A stretch of DNA of 64,000 nt from Trema orientale (Eukaryota; Streptophyta; Magnoliopsida; Rosales; Cannabaceae). Position 1 is the first letter of the stretch. Each line of letters opens with the position of its first letter. The translations under genes were made by a program, and so were the position numbers. Positions 24,522-36,589 of the stretch are shown here, piece after piece. The stretch is from contig JXTC01000093.1 of NCBI GenBank assembly GCA_002914845.1, positions 775,823-839,822 on the forward strand, in the 5' to 3' direction. The notes under the pieces were generated by a model. It saw only the letters and a program-made list of their open reading frames with translations, did no database searches and was not told the DNA's origin.

Positions 24522-27500
24522 AACTTGCTGAATCTTGGGCAGGATGGATGTATGTCCATCTGTCAAGTCCCTACTATTAGTGTATGTATACTGTATACTG
24601 TACCCTGCGTTAGGAAGGAGTGCTTGGATGATTTAGTTTTTCATTGCAAAGAATAAAGATTTACTTAACAAAAAATGATAAGGTATGTGGGGTCAGGGTT
24701 GGTAGTGGACTTTATTCACCTTGAATGCTTCTTTCCTTTTTCGACTTTGTATATACCCCTGTTCATTTGGAGCTTGCTCCGTTTCTTCTTTGCAACTGAA
24801 ATCCAAGTAAACCTAAGATCTTACAGTTTTGTAGCCTGTCATTATAAGACAAACTACTATAGCATCACAATATATATATATATATATATGCACGAATATC
24901 GCCTGTCTGATGCTTTTGGTGTTGTTTTTTCTTTGACTAGGATGTGTATGACCGCCTGGAGAAGGATATGGAAACCTTTTGTGTTTCAGGGTCTTCCGGT
25001 GTAGTTCTATCAAATGATTTATCTGATACCAAAGTTGGACATGATTCAAGCAGGTTTACTGATTCAAGTGAAACTGTTAATGAGATGAGTAGTAATAAAC
25101 AGGCCACCGAGAAAGGATCAAAGAAAAAACGAGGTAAATCTTCTGGGACTGCGGCAGCAAGTGTAACTGAAATTAATGTGAATACCCAGGAAAATTTTAC
25201 TGCAAGATCAAAGAAAGGTCAGAGAAAAGGCAAGGATACCTCCTCTTTGCAAGTCTCAGACTCAAAATCAGCTGTAAAGAAGAAAGAATCAGTTAAACCA
25301 AAAGAGGAGAATAACAACATTCCATCAGAAGAGTGGGTAATGCAGAAGATCTCAGTTCTTATTCCTGATTTTGAAGACCAAGGTTTGTTAATTTTAATGT
25401 TGGAACTGTCCATTCTAACTACTACCGAGCAGGAATTTATTTCATTCTCAAATGTGGTAGGTATTGATGATCCGGAGACAGTTATTAGACCTTTATCAAA
25501 CTATTTAAGACCTAAGCTAGTCGATTTCTGGAAACAGAAAAGGAAGGCATTGTTTACAGAAAATGCCGAGAAAATGAAGAGCTTGCTTGACAATTTGCAA
25601 AAGAAACTTGACGAGGTTAGTGGACTCACAATTGGTTTATTTTTGTGGCCTGTGATCAGTATTTTAACTGTCTTATCTTATAAGTTTCTCCAGTTCTCCA
25701 AGCTGAGTACTTATTGGAACTATGAGTACCTACAAGGGGTGATTAAGAATCCATGTATTTGAATTATTCTGTATGCTAAATTCTCTTTCTAATTAGCTAC
25801 TTTTCTCTCCATCTGTGATTTCCTCCCCTTCTTCGCAGTCTTTCTTGAACATGCAATTGTATGAAAGAGCTTTAGATTTGTTCGAAGATGACCAATCGAC
25901 TTCGGTAAGTTTTCCTTGCTATTAATTATTTTCAGTTAATAAGTTTTCCCTTAGTATTAACCATTATTAGAGGATACATTAGGTGGTCAATTGTGTGGCA
26001 GAAGCCTAATAATCTATGTCAACAGGTCATTTTGCACAGGCATTTGTTAAGAACAACGGCTGCAGCTATTACAGACACTCTCATCCATAACTTGGTAATG
26101 TTTGTGGATCATTTTATGCATTTCAGGTGATCTTTTTATGTATTATGAGTTTGACAGAAAATCTGATACTTTGGACTCATCCAATTTTAGGATCTGCACA
26201 ACAAATTAAAGAATGGAGTTGAAGTTGAAGAATCTCAGAATTCCGATTCTGTTTCTCCTGGAGAACGAATTACCATTGTATGAAATAATCATGAACCTCA
26301 GTTAATATTGTTCTATGTGCCAGTGATATTACTTTTTGAAATTCTGTTATGGTAGTTTGAAGTATGTACCTAAGTTTTAGTTTCTTTTGGCCTTGCAGGC
26401 TAAGAGTTTTCCTGGATCACTGTCAAATATGGCTCTTGCGGTAGTTGAAGCTCTAGAAGGAAAGGTTAGTGGTTGCTTGTTGACAGCACTGATTATTGTC
26501 GTGAAAGCAATTGTTCAAGAACTGCATTCTGATTATATGATAATATATGAGTAAATACTAAATACTCTTAAAACTCATCTGGAAAATAAGAATGAGAGGG
26601 TTTTTTTTTTTTTTTTTTTTTTTTTTTCTTCCCAGAGATTCTCCAAATTTATCTGGTTCCATATTTTAATTATTTGTATTTGTTTCTCTTCTGTCTCTTA
26701 AAATTGTAATACAGTGGGTATAAAATAGAGTTTATGAAATGGAACGTCACAAATTTTGCATATAGTTACTTCATTCTATAAAATTTTGCATGTGGTTACT
26801 TCATTTTATAAAAAGTCCTTGACAACATGTAAATTTCAATGTTCTCCATGACAGCGGGTGGAAACATTCATGACTGCACTAAGAGCTATTGCAGAAGAGA
26901 GGTAGTGTTGTGCTCTATTTCATCACTTGGTTGTTGCTTTTATGAGGCTGGAGCATCTATATTTTACAAATTTCTAATTCATGTTTTTTAGCGGATTAAT
27001 ATTACGAAAGCTTGACAAGAAATTGGAAAGAACACTTCTGCATTCGTATCGCAAGGTATTCCTACTTTACCTGTTCAAGGAAGTATCAGAATGAATTATT
27101 TACATATCCAGATATAGGTCATTTTTTCACGCCTATGTAGTATATGATGGTCAAGCTAGTTAAAGGTAGGCTAAGGTTCTTTAAGATATATATTTGTCTG
27201 ATGTTCTATTAATAATCTTACAGAACATTATATGATGCAAAGAAAAAGTACTGTTGTGAATCTGCAATCTGGTTTAAGGATTAGTAAACTATTTCAGGAA
27301 GCCACTTACTCTTCTTCCCACCCTCTTCCATCCTGTCTCCTTCTCTTTGATAGTGTTAGAAACCTTGTTTTGTTTATGAAAAGAACAGAGAAATCAACAA
27401 ATTATTTTTGCAGCATTTCAATGGCTTTTTCTTTATTAATTATTATTTTCCTTTTTTATGTCATTTTTAGGATTTGACATCTCAAGTTTCAGCCGAAACA

Positions 27501-30500
27501 GATCCAGTTTCTCTTCTGCCAAAAGTTGTTTCCCTACTTTATATACAGGTTATCTATTTTTTCTCTTGTTTGAACTTTATAGTAAAGACATAAGTGCATT
27601 GATTTTCCGGTCAATTTATTAACATTGATTTCCTGCGTGTAGCTTCATCATAAAGCTCTTCAAGCTCCTGGAAGGGCCATTTCTGTTGCTATTACTCGGC
27701 TGACGGTACGTTTATACTTTTCCCAATAAAAAGTTAATTATTTGTGCTAATTGGTCCAAGAACTTGGGAATACCTATCAAGACCAATCATTTTCAGTACT
27801 CATTAGCAGTCCTGGCATCCTTGAAGTAAGGACACGTATTTACTTAAATACATGCATAATAGAGAATAAGGATATTGCCAATTGAGGCTATAGCTAAGCC
27901 AAAAGGTTGACTCAAGGCTTATAGTTATAGATCAAATGTGGGAGTGGGGAGTTGGCAAATTGGGAGCCTAAATGAGGGGAGATGATATTTAAAATGCACC
28001 ATTCAAGTAAACATTGTAGTAAGAATCTTATGAATGACACTGTGATGCGCATTGCTTTGTGCAAAGTGTAGTATGATTTAGTGTGTGCACAAAGTGAATA
28101 ATCGCAAGTGAACGATATCGCAACAAGTAATAAAGTGAGAAGTGGGTTGTCGTACCACATGGATTGTTATTTCCACCTATACTAATTACTATGATGTTTG
28201 TGACTTAATTTTATCTAAGCTAACACTATTTCAATTAAAAGAGACAATAAAGAAAGCAAATAAATGCAAATAAGAATTAAATGAAAATTAAATGACCACA
28301 AGGTATCACTTAAGGAAGAAACCAAAGTTAACTAGCCTAGAGTGTTGATTTCATCAAGCTATTCCCTATGCCTTTCAATTCCACTTAATTTCTATTCCAT
28401 CTCTATTGATTTGTAAGCTAGAACCTAGATTGTACCTACCCACTCTCTCAAGTGCTAAATAGATACTATCCTTAATTCTCAATATCAATATCTATATTCA
28501 AAATCAAGAATAAAAGATTCCTTAGGCTTAAAGTTCTATTAAGAGATGCTTCATAAACTCTCTAGGTTCTCTCAAACTCTATTGAATCTATGTTGTGTTA
28601 TCTTTGGTATAAAATTTAGAAATCCCTTTCTCAAGTGTCAATTTCAAGAAACCCATTCATTCAATTAAAGGCAAATTAATTGAAAGCATCAGTAACAAAA
28701 TAACACAAACAAATCATGAGAAACATCATAGAAAATTCATTGGAATCAAGACATAAGTGCAAGCAAGGCTTACATTAATCCTCTAGATACAAAATTAGTT
28801 CATAGTTGAAATAAACAAAAATAAACTAAAAATTATTGACATCATAAAGAAAAGATAAGAAAGAACTCTATTGATTTGATGAAAATCCCTAAAGTTATCT
28901 TCCTCCTTCTTTCTCCTTGATCTTCTTTGATTTCTCCTTTGTACCACCCTTTTTTAGGCTCAAAAAGTCCCCAAATCTGTCTTGAGATTCGTCCTATATA
29001 GTCCTATGGCGGCTAGGACGTTAAAAGAGGTGAGAAAGAGGTATAAAAATGCTGATGTGACAGGCCGAGGGCGCCGCGGTGCTACAAAACAAGCACCGCG
29101 GTGCTTGTTCGAAGAATTCACATTGCAAGACAGTGGTACTATGGTGCCAGTTCGTTTCTGACACGGTACTGCAGTGCTCTAAGAGTGGCACCGTGGCGCC
29201 TCAAATCTGCCCAAAGTTTCCTGATTTCTTCTTTTTAGCCTCTTCTTCTAAGCTCCTTCTTCCAAACACCATAGCGCTACGAGATGGCACCATGGCACTT
29301 TAGGCTTTGCTTTTGAGGCTCCAATGATCCATTAGTACATCCTTAAAAGAGCTTCAAAGTTTTGAAAATGAACAAGACCTACAATATAAACAAAAACACC
29401 GTGAAAACAACATAAAAGATTACGAAACCTAGCAAATAACAAGACCACTTAAGTGAATAAAATTCACTTAACACACTGCTAGGGTGGTGTTTGTTACATA
29501 ACTGTCATTTGCAATGTGTTTTCACAGTTTGTATTGGAGAAGGAAAGAGAGAAGTTACTGCATTTGGTTATCATCGTTGATATGAAATTGTTTTGCTGAT
29601 CATCTTGTCCTGCTAACAGAAAATTATAAAGCAGTAAACTTTTTAAAATTATGAGAAGAAAACTTTTTGGAGAGTAAGAGATGAAGTTGGCACCTCTTAG
29701 ATAGTTAGATTCATCAAAATTATTATTTATATCATATTTTTACGTCCAAAATAGTCCTGCTTTTAATATATAATCCACCATAAGACCCTGTCTTTTACTA
29801 CTGAACTCATCAAAGTTATGGTTAAAGGAGATGATGACTTCTGGATCAGTAAATGGTTTTACGGATCATCTTGTCCTGCTAACAGAAAATTATAAAGCAG
29901 TAGACTTGTTGTAAAGTAAGAGATGAAGTTGGCACCTCCTTAAATTCATCAAAATAGCCAAAAATTATTTTATATCATATTTTTGTGTCCAGAATAGTCC
30001 TACTTTTAATATATAACCCACCATAAGACCGTCCTTTACTAATCCTGAACTCATCAAAGTTATGGTTAAAGAAGATGGTGACTTCTGGATCAGTAAAAAT
30101 TACTGGTTCATCAAGACTGCTGCTGTTAATTTAGGAGGCTTAAGGCTGTTTTAAGCTTTTTGTGTCAAGCTGGCCCCATGCCTGTGAATGAGAAAGTTAG
30201 ATGCATACACAATAGATTATTGTTGAGTCATTGCATCTCACAAGCAGTCGTCTTCAAATTTTTTGCATGTTTGCTTACTTGCATTTGTTTAGCTCTTGGC
30301 TTCTGGTAAGCGCTTTCAGGGGATTTTGCTATGTTTTAGATATTTTCCTAATGAAGTATACAAATTTGCAGGATAAATTAGATGATTCCACGTACAAGAT
30401 CCTAACAGATTACCAAGCAGCAACCGTAACCCTCTTAGCGCTAATATCTGCTGCAACTGGCGACGTGAGTGAATATTTTTTTTATGCAGATTGTCAATCC

Positions 30501-30936
30501 CTGACTTACTGCATTTTTATATTTGGATAAGTACTTTTGTTACTATAATTATTGACTTGGTATATATAGAGTAAATCCTTGACTTGCTATAATTATTGAC
30601 GTTCTTTTTTGCTTATGTCTAAAATTTTGTCCGCTGCTACACGGATTCTAAACATTAGGTTATTGTGATGGTAAAACTAGGTTTTATTTTTTCATTTTTT
30701 AAATCAGAATCAGTATATAATATGTTATTATGTGCTAGACATAATAACAGTAGCTGCAAGTTTTTCACTTGTGATTTTATTTTTAGTTAATGGGGAGCAT
30801 TCATTATTCAATAAACCCTTTCTAATTGATTCAGGAAGAAGACTGTACATCTGATAGAATTTTAAGCAAAAGGGAGCTTCTGGAGGACCAAATGGCAGCA
30901 CTAAAAGGCCTGGTTTTGAGCGCTTCTCAATCCTGA
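21421..30936 (+). CDS. UFL1: E3 UFM1-protein ligase 1 homologue
   Basis: Twenty exons join in frame to 817 aa: 21421-21594, 21751-22062, 22195-22461, 22920-22967, 23393-23458, 23603-23706, 23954-24047, 24135-24191, 24941-25382, 25461-25615, 25839-25904, 26026-26094, 26191-26277, 26399-26464, 26855-26901, 26992-27055, 27471-27548, 27643-27705, 30372-30464, 30835-30936. All introns are GT-AG. The start MDDELAELQRQFEFAQQAKS is diagnostic of plant UFL1. The N-terminal half (SLIDLADTVGVDLYYVE, QSYWDNVADEVNDRLQECSQ) holds the winged-helix-type repeats; a Lys/Ser-rich, probably disordered stretch (about residues 400-480) precedes the helical C-terminal part (LFEDDQSTS, LHRHLLRTTAAAI, KLDKKLERTLLHSYRKDL). 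The length fits plant homologues (about 800 aa). UFL1 works without a RING or HECT domain and moves UFM1 from UFC1 to targets at the ER, including ribosomal protein in animals. Exon 9/10 joins G to GT across a 78-nt intron without stops. Confidence 0.97.
25383..25460 (+). other. UFL1: Stop-free 78-nt intron of UFL1
   Basis: The intron between exons 9 and 10 has GT and AG ends and a length divisible by three. It contains no stop in the reading frame, so retention would add 26 residues rather than break the protein. Plant UFL1 homologues, as far as I recall, lack these residues, which is why I treat it as an intron. Confidence 0.7.
28043..29473. mobile_element. Solo LTR (1431 bp) in UFL1 intron 18
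   Basis: The element starts TGATGCGCATTG and ends CACTTAACA (TG...CA). It is flanked on both sides by the exact 5-bp duplication CACTG (28038-28042 and 29474-29478). The sequence AATCGCAAGTGAACGATATC and the following region resemble a widespread class of plant LTR-retrotransposon LTRs. No gag or pol is present, so it is best read as a solo LTR left by recombination, or a short non-autonomous LTR element. It expands the intron to 2.67 kb without touching the splice sites. Confidence 0.82.
29050..29300. repeat. GC-rich near-palindrome cluster in the solo LTR
   Basis: Variants of the word GGCACCGCGGTGCC recur at intervals of about 25-50 bp, for example GCGCCGCGGTGCT, CAAGCACCGCGGTGCTTG (a perfect palindrome), GTACTATGGTGCC, GTACTGCAGTGCT, GGCACCGTGGCGCC and GGCACCATGGCAC. 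Each can form a short hairpin. Confidence 0.75.
29598..30098. repeat. Tandem duplication in UFL1 intron 18
   Basis: Copy 1 (29598-29863) and copy 2 (29864-30098) both start GATCATCTTGTCCTGCTAAC and end CTTCTGGATCAGTAAA. They are highly similar, with copy 2 shorter by small deletions. The duplication is intronic and unlikely to affect the protein. Confidence 0.85.
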
Positions 30937-31848
30937 CTGCAGAAATCAGATTTTGAAAGGCCAAAACTGACAATGACAGTATTTTCCTTGAAATGCACTT
31001 TTTTTTTTCCTTCGCTCAAAGGTGCAAGTCTGTCTGGGTTGATTGTTTATTCCAACCCATTACGAGGAATATAATACATTAATAGGATACTCTACTGTAC
31101 ATGCTAGTTTTTAAGTTATAGTTTTCCATTTTTCTGAGATGTTGCTTAAACCTAATCTGCTGGGCGTTTATAGTTGATGGAATTTAGGATTTATCATGCT
31201 AAGATTTCAGTGTATCCTCATATTTACTAGTAAAACATTGGAGAAAGATATGATTCATATGAAACAAAAAGGTTTAGAGAAGGATATGATTCATATGAAA
31301 CAAAAAGGTTTCTATGACTTTATTAATAATAATAGTAATCATAATTACTACTACTGCTACTACTACTACTTAGTAGAGTAGTTCCGAACGTCCGTTGCCT
31401 TATTTATCTACTAACACTCCTACTAAATTTGCCAATGTTTCTTCTATGAAAGGCAAAAGAAGCGGTGTCATGAATAGGGCAAAACACAGGATGACTGATC
31501 GTTGACATCGTAAAGACTTGACGTATATTAGTAACATTCCAAAAGAAAAAGTACAAAAATGGTTATATACTCCTTGGATGAGCCGGAGCGGAGACTTCAC
31601 CAATATGATAGCCAGATATCTTTAGTTTATTTCATATTTTACCCTAAAAGACAAGTAACATTGGGAGTATGGTGAAATTGTATATGGGACTCAACGCATT
31701 TCCTTGTATTTCTATCTGTGCCGAAAGGTTGTCTGCCGTTTTCAATACTATACATACATATAGATATATAATTGCAAAGTGGTATATATATTCCGGGAAG
31801 TTTAATCTTAGCCAACATTTTTGAGAGCAAAATTGTATTTCCTTCAGA
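30937..31848. other. UFL1 3' flank and MLD1 promoter region
   Basis: The UFL1 3' UTR is expected in the first 200-300 bases. A 34-bp tandem duplication (AGATATGATTCATATGAAAC, two copies) lies at 31240-31308. A trinucleotide TAC/TAG-rich patch occurs at 31345-31378. TATA-like words at about 31764-31790 lie upstream of the malectin-like start at 31849. Confidence 0.5.
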
Positions 31849-33731
31849 ATGGAAAACTGGACGATGATGATATTGGTTTTGCTGTTGGTAGCTTTACTGC
31901 ATAGCTTTCAAGTCTATTCCGATGGTGGGTTTTTATTCTAAATCCTATGAAGATGTACAAAATCCATTATTAATTCTTGTCTTCTTATCTCAGTAGTATA
32001 CGTCATCTCTGGAAACAGGATTTTGATCCACTAGTATAAAACATTATGCCACTACATGGATTACGCATAGAAGTGTCTCCTTCTAGACTAACTAAATATA
32101 TCAAATCATGCATTAATCTGCTTCTTAGCTGGATGTAAGATCATTCACTAACAAATTAGACATAATTATCTTAGACAATTACTATATATATATATTATAT
32201 TGATTTTTCGTTTGTTTCTATGTAAATATATTAGCTTATTAAATTAGTTGATTTGCATATGACATGAAATTCTAGTATACGTATAAGTTATAATCATGAA
32301 ATTTTGTTGTTATTGTTCTTGTTGTCACTCGATCGTAGTTTCAGGTGAATCTTGGCTAAGCATTGACTGTGGAGCAACGACCGCGTCCGTGGATGCTCTC
32401 ACTTTACGTGCATGGGAAACTGACGACAAATTCATAGCAACCGGAGAGAACAAGCGTCTCTCCACGCCCACCAATCTTCCTCAAATGGCAACACTTCGAA
32501 GTTTCCCAAACGGGTCCAAGAATTGCTACAATTTACCATTAAAACCCCAATCCAAGTACCTCGTACGTGCTGGTTTCCACTATGGCAACTATGACAACCT
32601 CCAAAACCCTCCAACATTTGATCTTCAGCTCCAATCGGGCAATTTAAACGTGAACGTTACAACTTCTCTCGACTTTGATCCGATTTACCATGAATTCATT
32701 ACTTTCACAACAGAAAGGAGCGTCTTTGACGTGTGCTTGATTCGAACCCAAGAAAATCAAGTTCCTTTCATTTCTACACTCGAAGCTACCATCATTGACC
32801 GAGAAGTGTACAGGCTGATGAACACTAACATGGCATTGTCTCTCGTAAGCAGGATCAACTATGGCGTCGGTCAAAGTGTCCCGTAAGTATTCTTCTATTA
32901 TAAAAATTAAAAAATGTTTAATAAATAACAAGAGTCATTAAGAGTACTAATGTAGTGTTTTGAGGAATGAGATAGACAAATTAAGATTTGACTCAGATAT
33001 TTATTTTTTGCCCTATATAGTCAGTCACTTAATTAGTAAGTCACCCTAGTCGATTTTTGTGATCATAGTACTACTTACTTTATTTTTTATTTTTTGCTGG
33101 GGATAGTACTACTTACTTAGAATTCCCCTTTTAAACTGTGGAATTAATCTACAGGGATCGATTCAACGAATTTGTGGAAAAGTACAACAGGATTTGGAAG
33201 CCACAGGAAGTCCCAGGATACCTCAGCAGTCAGTTCGGTGTAAGCATTCCAATCTCATATACGGTGGAGGAGAACAACCCTCCAGATGTTGTAATGTATT
33301 CCGCAATTGAAGCGAATAATGCCTCTGAATCCATCGTCTTACCCATCGATTTTCCCGATGAAACTCAAGTATCCGCGTATTTTATATTGTATTTTGATAT
33401 AATTGCGGCTTATAGAATACTTGAAGATACTAGGACAGTTTCTATCTTCATTGAGGGTCAACTGATGAACACAACTCGGCTACCGGGAATTGGACGTGGT
33501 GAAGTTGTGTCAATATATCCGGTTAAGGTTACAGGTGGTACTGCCAATTTGACTGTTTCTCCGGCGGAGGGAACAACGTCGCCGGCCCTCCTCAATGCTA
33601 TTGAAGTGTTCTCTGTGATTGATGTTTCCAAGGTTGCAAGATCGTCTGATTCGGTTCTTGGAACTTCCTTTGGCCTTGTTCCGTTTGCTTGGTTGTTTTA
33701 TTATTGCATGGTGTGGTATTATAGAATGTAA
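31849..33731 (+). CDS. Malectin-like domain protein without kinase (copy 1)
   Basis: Three exons (31849-31924, 32345-32882, 33155-33731) join in frame to 396 aa with GT-AG introns. Residues 1-24 form a signal peptide (hydrophobic LVLLLVALLH). The malectin-like domain (Malectin_like type, about 29-365) starts at SWLSIDCGA and shows NCYNLPL, YLVRAGFHYGNYD, VYRLMNTNMALSL and DRFNEFVEKYNRIWKP, the hallmark order of the ectodomain of LRR-malectin receptor kinases. No LRR or kinase follows. The C terminus ends in a hydrophobic stretch (SFGLVPFAWLFYYCMVWYY) after a Ser-rich linker. This may be a GPI-anchor signal or a single membrane anchor. The family binds carbohydrate-like ligands in the apoplast in principle; the ligand here is unknown. 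Copy 2 lies 5 kb downstream. Confidence 0.88.
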
Positions 33732-35949
33732 TTTTAGTTTGAATACTTTAAATCTCAAACTGTATAATTTGACTTTCGTAATTTATTTTAAGTCTCAAAC
33801 TGTATAATTTGACTTTCATAATTTATTTCAAAAACTTAAACTCTGTATTTTTGGGTTTTTATAGGTAAAAGTGTTAAAAAGTTAGCCTTCTATGTCACTT
33901 TTAAAGCGACGGAAGGAGCCGCGGTATCACATTACTTTAACGACCATGTGAGAGAGTTATCATGTCGCGTTTCACTTGACGTGAAAGGGCTGAACGATGT
34001 CGTATAAAACGAGACGTCATATGCCTTCTGAAATCAGATCCCTCTCTCATATTTTCGAACATGCCGCAACCGCTCTCCCTTTGCCGTCTCTCCATCTCAT
34101 CGTTTTTCCATTATTTCTGGCAATTTAAGGTATTTTGAATCCATTAAACTCTTTTTTTTTTTTTTCACTAGAATCTCTATATTATTGCATTGGGCTTTGG
34201 TTTTAACTGATTATTATCAAAAAATTTGAAATTCTTTGGTTTTTTCATTAATTAATAAAAATGTATTTATCTGAATACTTTCAAAAATAGTATTTTTATA
34301 ATTAAATCTGATACTATTTTAGAACAATTTCAAATTATGAGATTTTTCAATTTTTTTGAAAAATTACTATAAAAAATCAAATTTCCTCTTATAATGTTAG
34401 ATTGCGTCAGCCCGGCTTAACATTGTCGCTGGCCCAACCGAATCCTTCTATGAGGTGCGTGATTGATTAAGCCACGGCTTTGTAACCACTGGGTTGGCCC
34501 GTCATATCACACACTAGGTATTGGCTAGGGCTTTGTATAATTCTATTTTCTTAGACAAAAAATTTACCTTTTGAAATATAATACAGAAAAAATTTGTTTA
34601 GTTTTCAATATTTATAATATGTAGAGTATATAAATATGTATTTATTGTGTAATATTTACTTTTTCTAGTTGATGTTGATTATTCTTTAATTATTTATATT
34701 CATTAAATATTCAAATTAACTTTCAATTCTACATAAATACTATTATGGGACAATAACATAATTATCCTTGTATTTTCGTTGTTTATTAGATTTATACCTA
34801 TAATTTTAGTCATTATCAACACCAATCTTCACATTTAAAAATTGGGTCAAATTCATACCTTTATGAGTTAAACACCTATTACCTATTTTGACTAGTGAAC
34901 TGACTAAATTACTCTTGTAAGATGTAAGATTAAATAAAATTTGGAAAATAATTAATATATTTTAAAAAAAATTACTAATTAATAATAGAAGTACTAAAAT
35001 TGTCTTTAAAAAAGGAAAAGAGAGTGTTTTCCCTCTCCCTCATCTATGTGTTCTTCCTCTCCCGCTTAAATCTCCCACCTTTTTCTTCTTTTCTTGAGGA
35101 ACGCCAGCGTAGATTTGAAGATATTCTAGAAATACGTGCAAACCCAACTGTAGATCCAAGTTTTGAGTCGATTGGAAGAAGATGAGGAAACAGATGATAA
35201 GAGACAAGAAAGCTTGATGATCGAGAACTTTGAGGTTATGGCTCTGCAGGCAGAAGAGGGAGAGGGAGCCAATTTAATTCCCCAAGGAGAAATGTGGATC
35301 CAATTTGAGTGATAGTTGGACTGGGAGCTGAAAACTATCGCAACATGATGAATCAAGCATCAAGCTAGATTATGTCTAGTCACGTGTTCTAGAGCAAAGT
35401 GGACGACGATTATATTGGAGTTGCTAAAAAATATTAAATTAATGACTTGTGGAATAAAGGAAGCTTTTGGGGACAGTCCATTTCCCAATCCCAACCACTT
35501 TAAATCCGTGTATTGAAGTTAAAATGGTGAAAGATGAAATCGATGTTGAAGGAGGGGAAGAGATGAAGAAGGAGAGGTGAGAGAGAAGGGAGAGGAGAGG
35601 AGAGGAGACGAGACGAGACGAGACGAGAGAGAATACCATTTTTTTAATTATAATTCTTAATCATTTTCTTATTTTAGTTATTCGTTTTAGTTGTTTAAAC
35701 CTATATATATATATATCATATAATGTTACAAGGTATATATATATATTATGTAATTCAATAAAAATATATCTTTTAAAATTAATAAAAATAAAAACATGTA
35801 CCTCCATGAGCTTGCCCAACTAAGGCCTCGAGGGTTGGCCCATCCCCAAAGGAGGTCCGTTGGACAGAATGGGCCAACCTTTTTACTTAATGAACCAGCA
35901 TGGCTCAACCAACGAAAAAGAGAAATTAGGACTTGTATGATATTTTGAG
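33732..35949. other. Spacer between the malectin-like genes, decayed repeats
   Basis: A CG-containing patch at 33900-34130 looks like a promoter plus 5' UTR without an obvious gene behind it. Patches at 34405-34520 and 35805-35905 both carry GGCCCAACC/GGTTGGCCC words in partly inverted arrangement and may be the ends of one decayed transposon of about 1.5 kb. A GAGAG/GAGAC microsatellite lies at 35575-35630. No gene is supported. Confidence 0.4.
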
Positions 35950-36255
35950 AAATTTTTTTAGAGAAATTTAGGTGGATGATCAAAATTTTAAATTTGATTA
36001 AGTAGATGTCCACTTTTAAAATTTTATAGCTAAATGTCTATGTATATATATTTTTACACTTGATAGATACGCATATCTACCAATTTTAGTTACTGTACTA
36101 AAATGTACTGGGTATATAATTTTTTATAATTGATATATAAAATTTTACACTTGGTATATAAGCATATATACCGGATATTTTGCTATAATATTTGACAAAG
36201 GGACATCTATTGAAATTGGGCACAAAATTTGGTCATATTTCTATAAGCCTCAAAA
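35950..36255. mobile_element. Foldback MITE-like element
   Basis: The left arm (TTAGAGAAATTTAGGTGGATG and AAGTAGATGTCC) pairs loosely with the right arm (GGGACATCTATTGAAATTGG and ATATTTCTATAAG). The interior repeats ACTTGATAKATA-type words. The copy is diverged. Confidence 0.4.
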
Positions 36256-36379
36256 TTTTAAGAAACACGGTGGGCTATATTTTTTTAGATCCGATGCGAT
36301 TTTTATTAGAAAAATATCATTTTTAAAACAATATATCATTTTCTATACTGGTAATCATTTTTCAAAAGCTAGTTTCTAG

Positions 36380-36450
36380 TAATCAAAAGTATCTATAACT
36401 AGTATAAAACTGATAATTGGTAACCAGTAACTAGTTTTCAGAAATTAGTA
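36380..36450. repeat. Short TAACTAGT/GGTAACCAGT repeat patch
   Basis: Words such as GGTAACCAGTAACTAG resemble the repeat field at 14205-15300. This is a small dispersed piece of the same composition. Confidence 0.5.
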
Positions 36451-36589
36451 ATAAATAATTATTTTAAAAATAGTATTTTTCTAAAAATCTTTTTTTTTAG
36501 AAAATATTTTCTAATAAAAACTGTACAGATATTGGAAAAAAGGCCTCTGTATTTTTGTGATTTTTTTGAGTTTTTATAAGTAAAAATGT

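Noticed and set aside
25219-25413. Minus-strand frame over UFL1 exon 9
   Set aside because: Shadow of the coding exon; no domain.
32432-32931. Minus-strand frames within the malectin-like gene
   Set aside because: They are shadows of exon 2 of the plus-strand gene, which has the recognisable domain.
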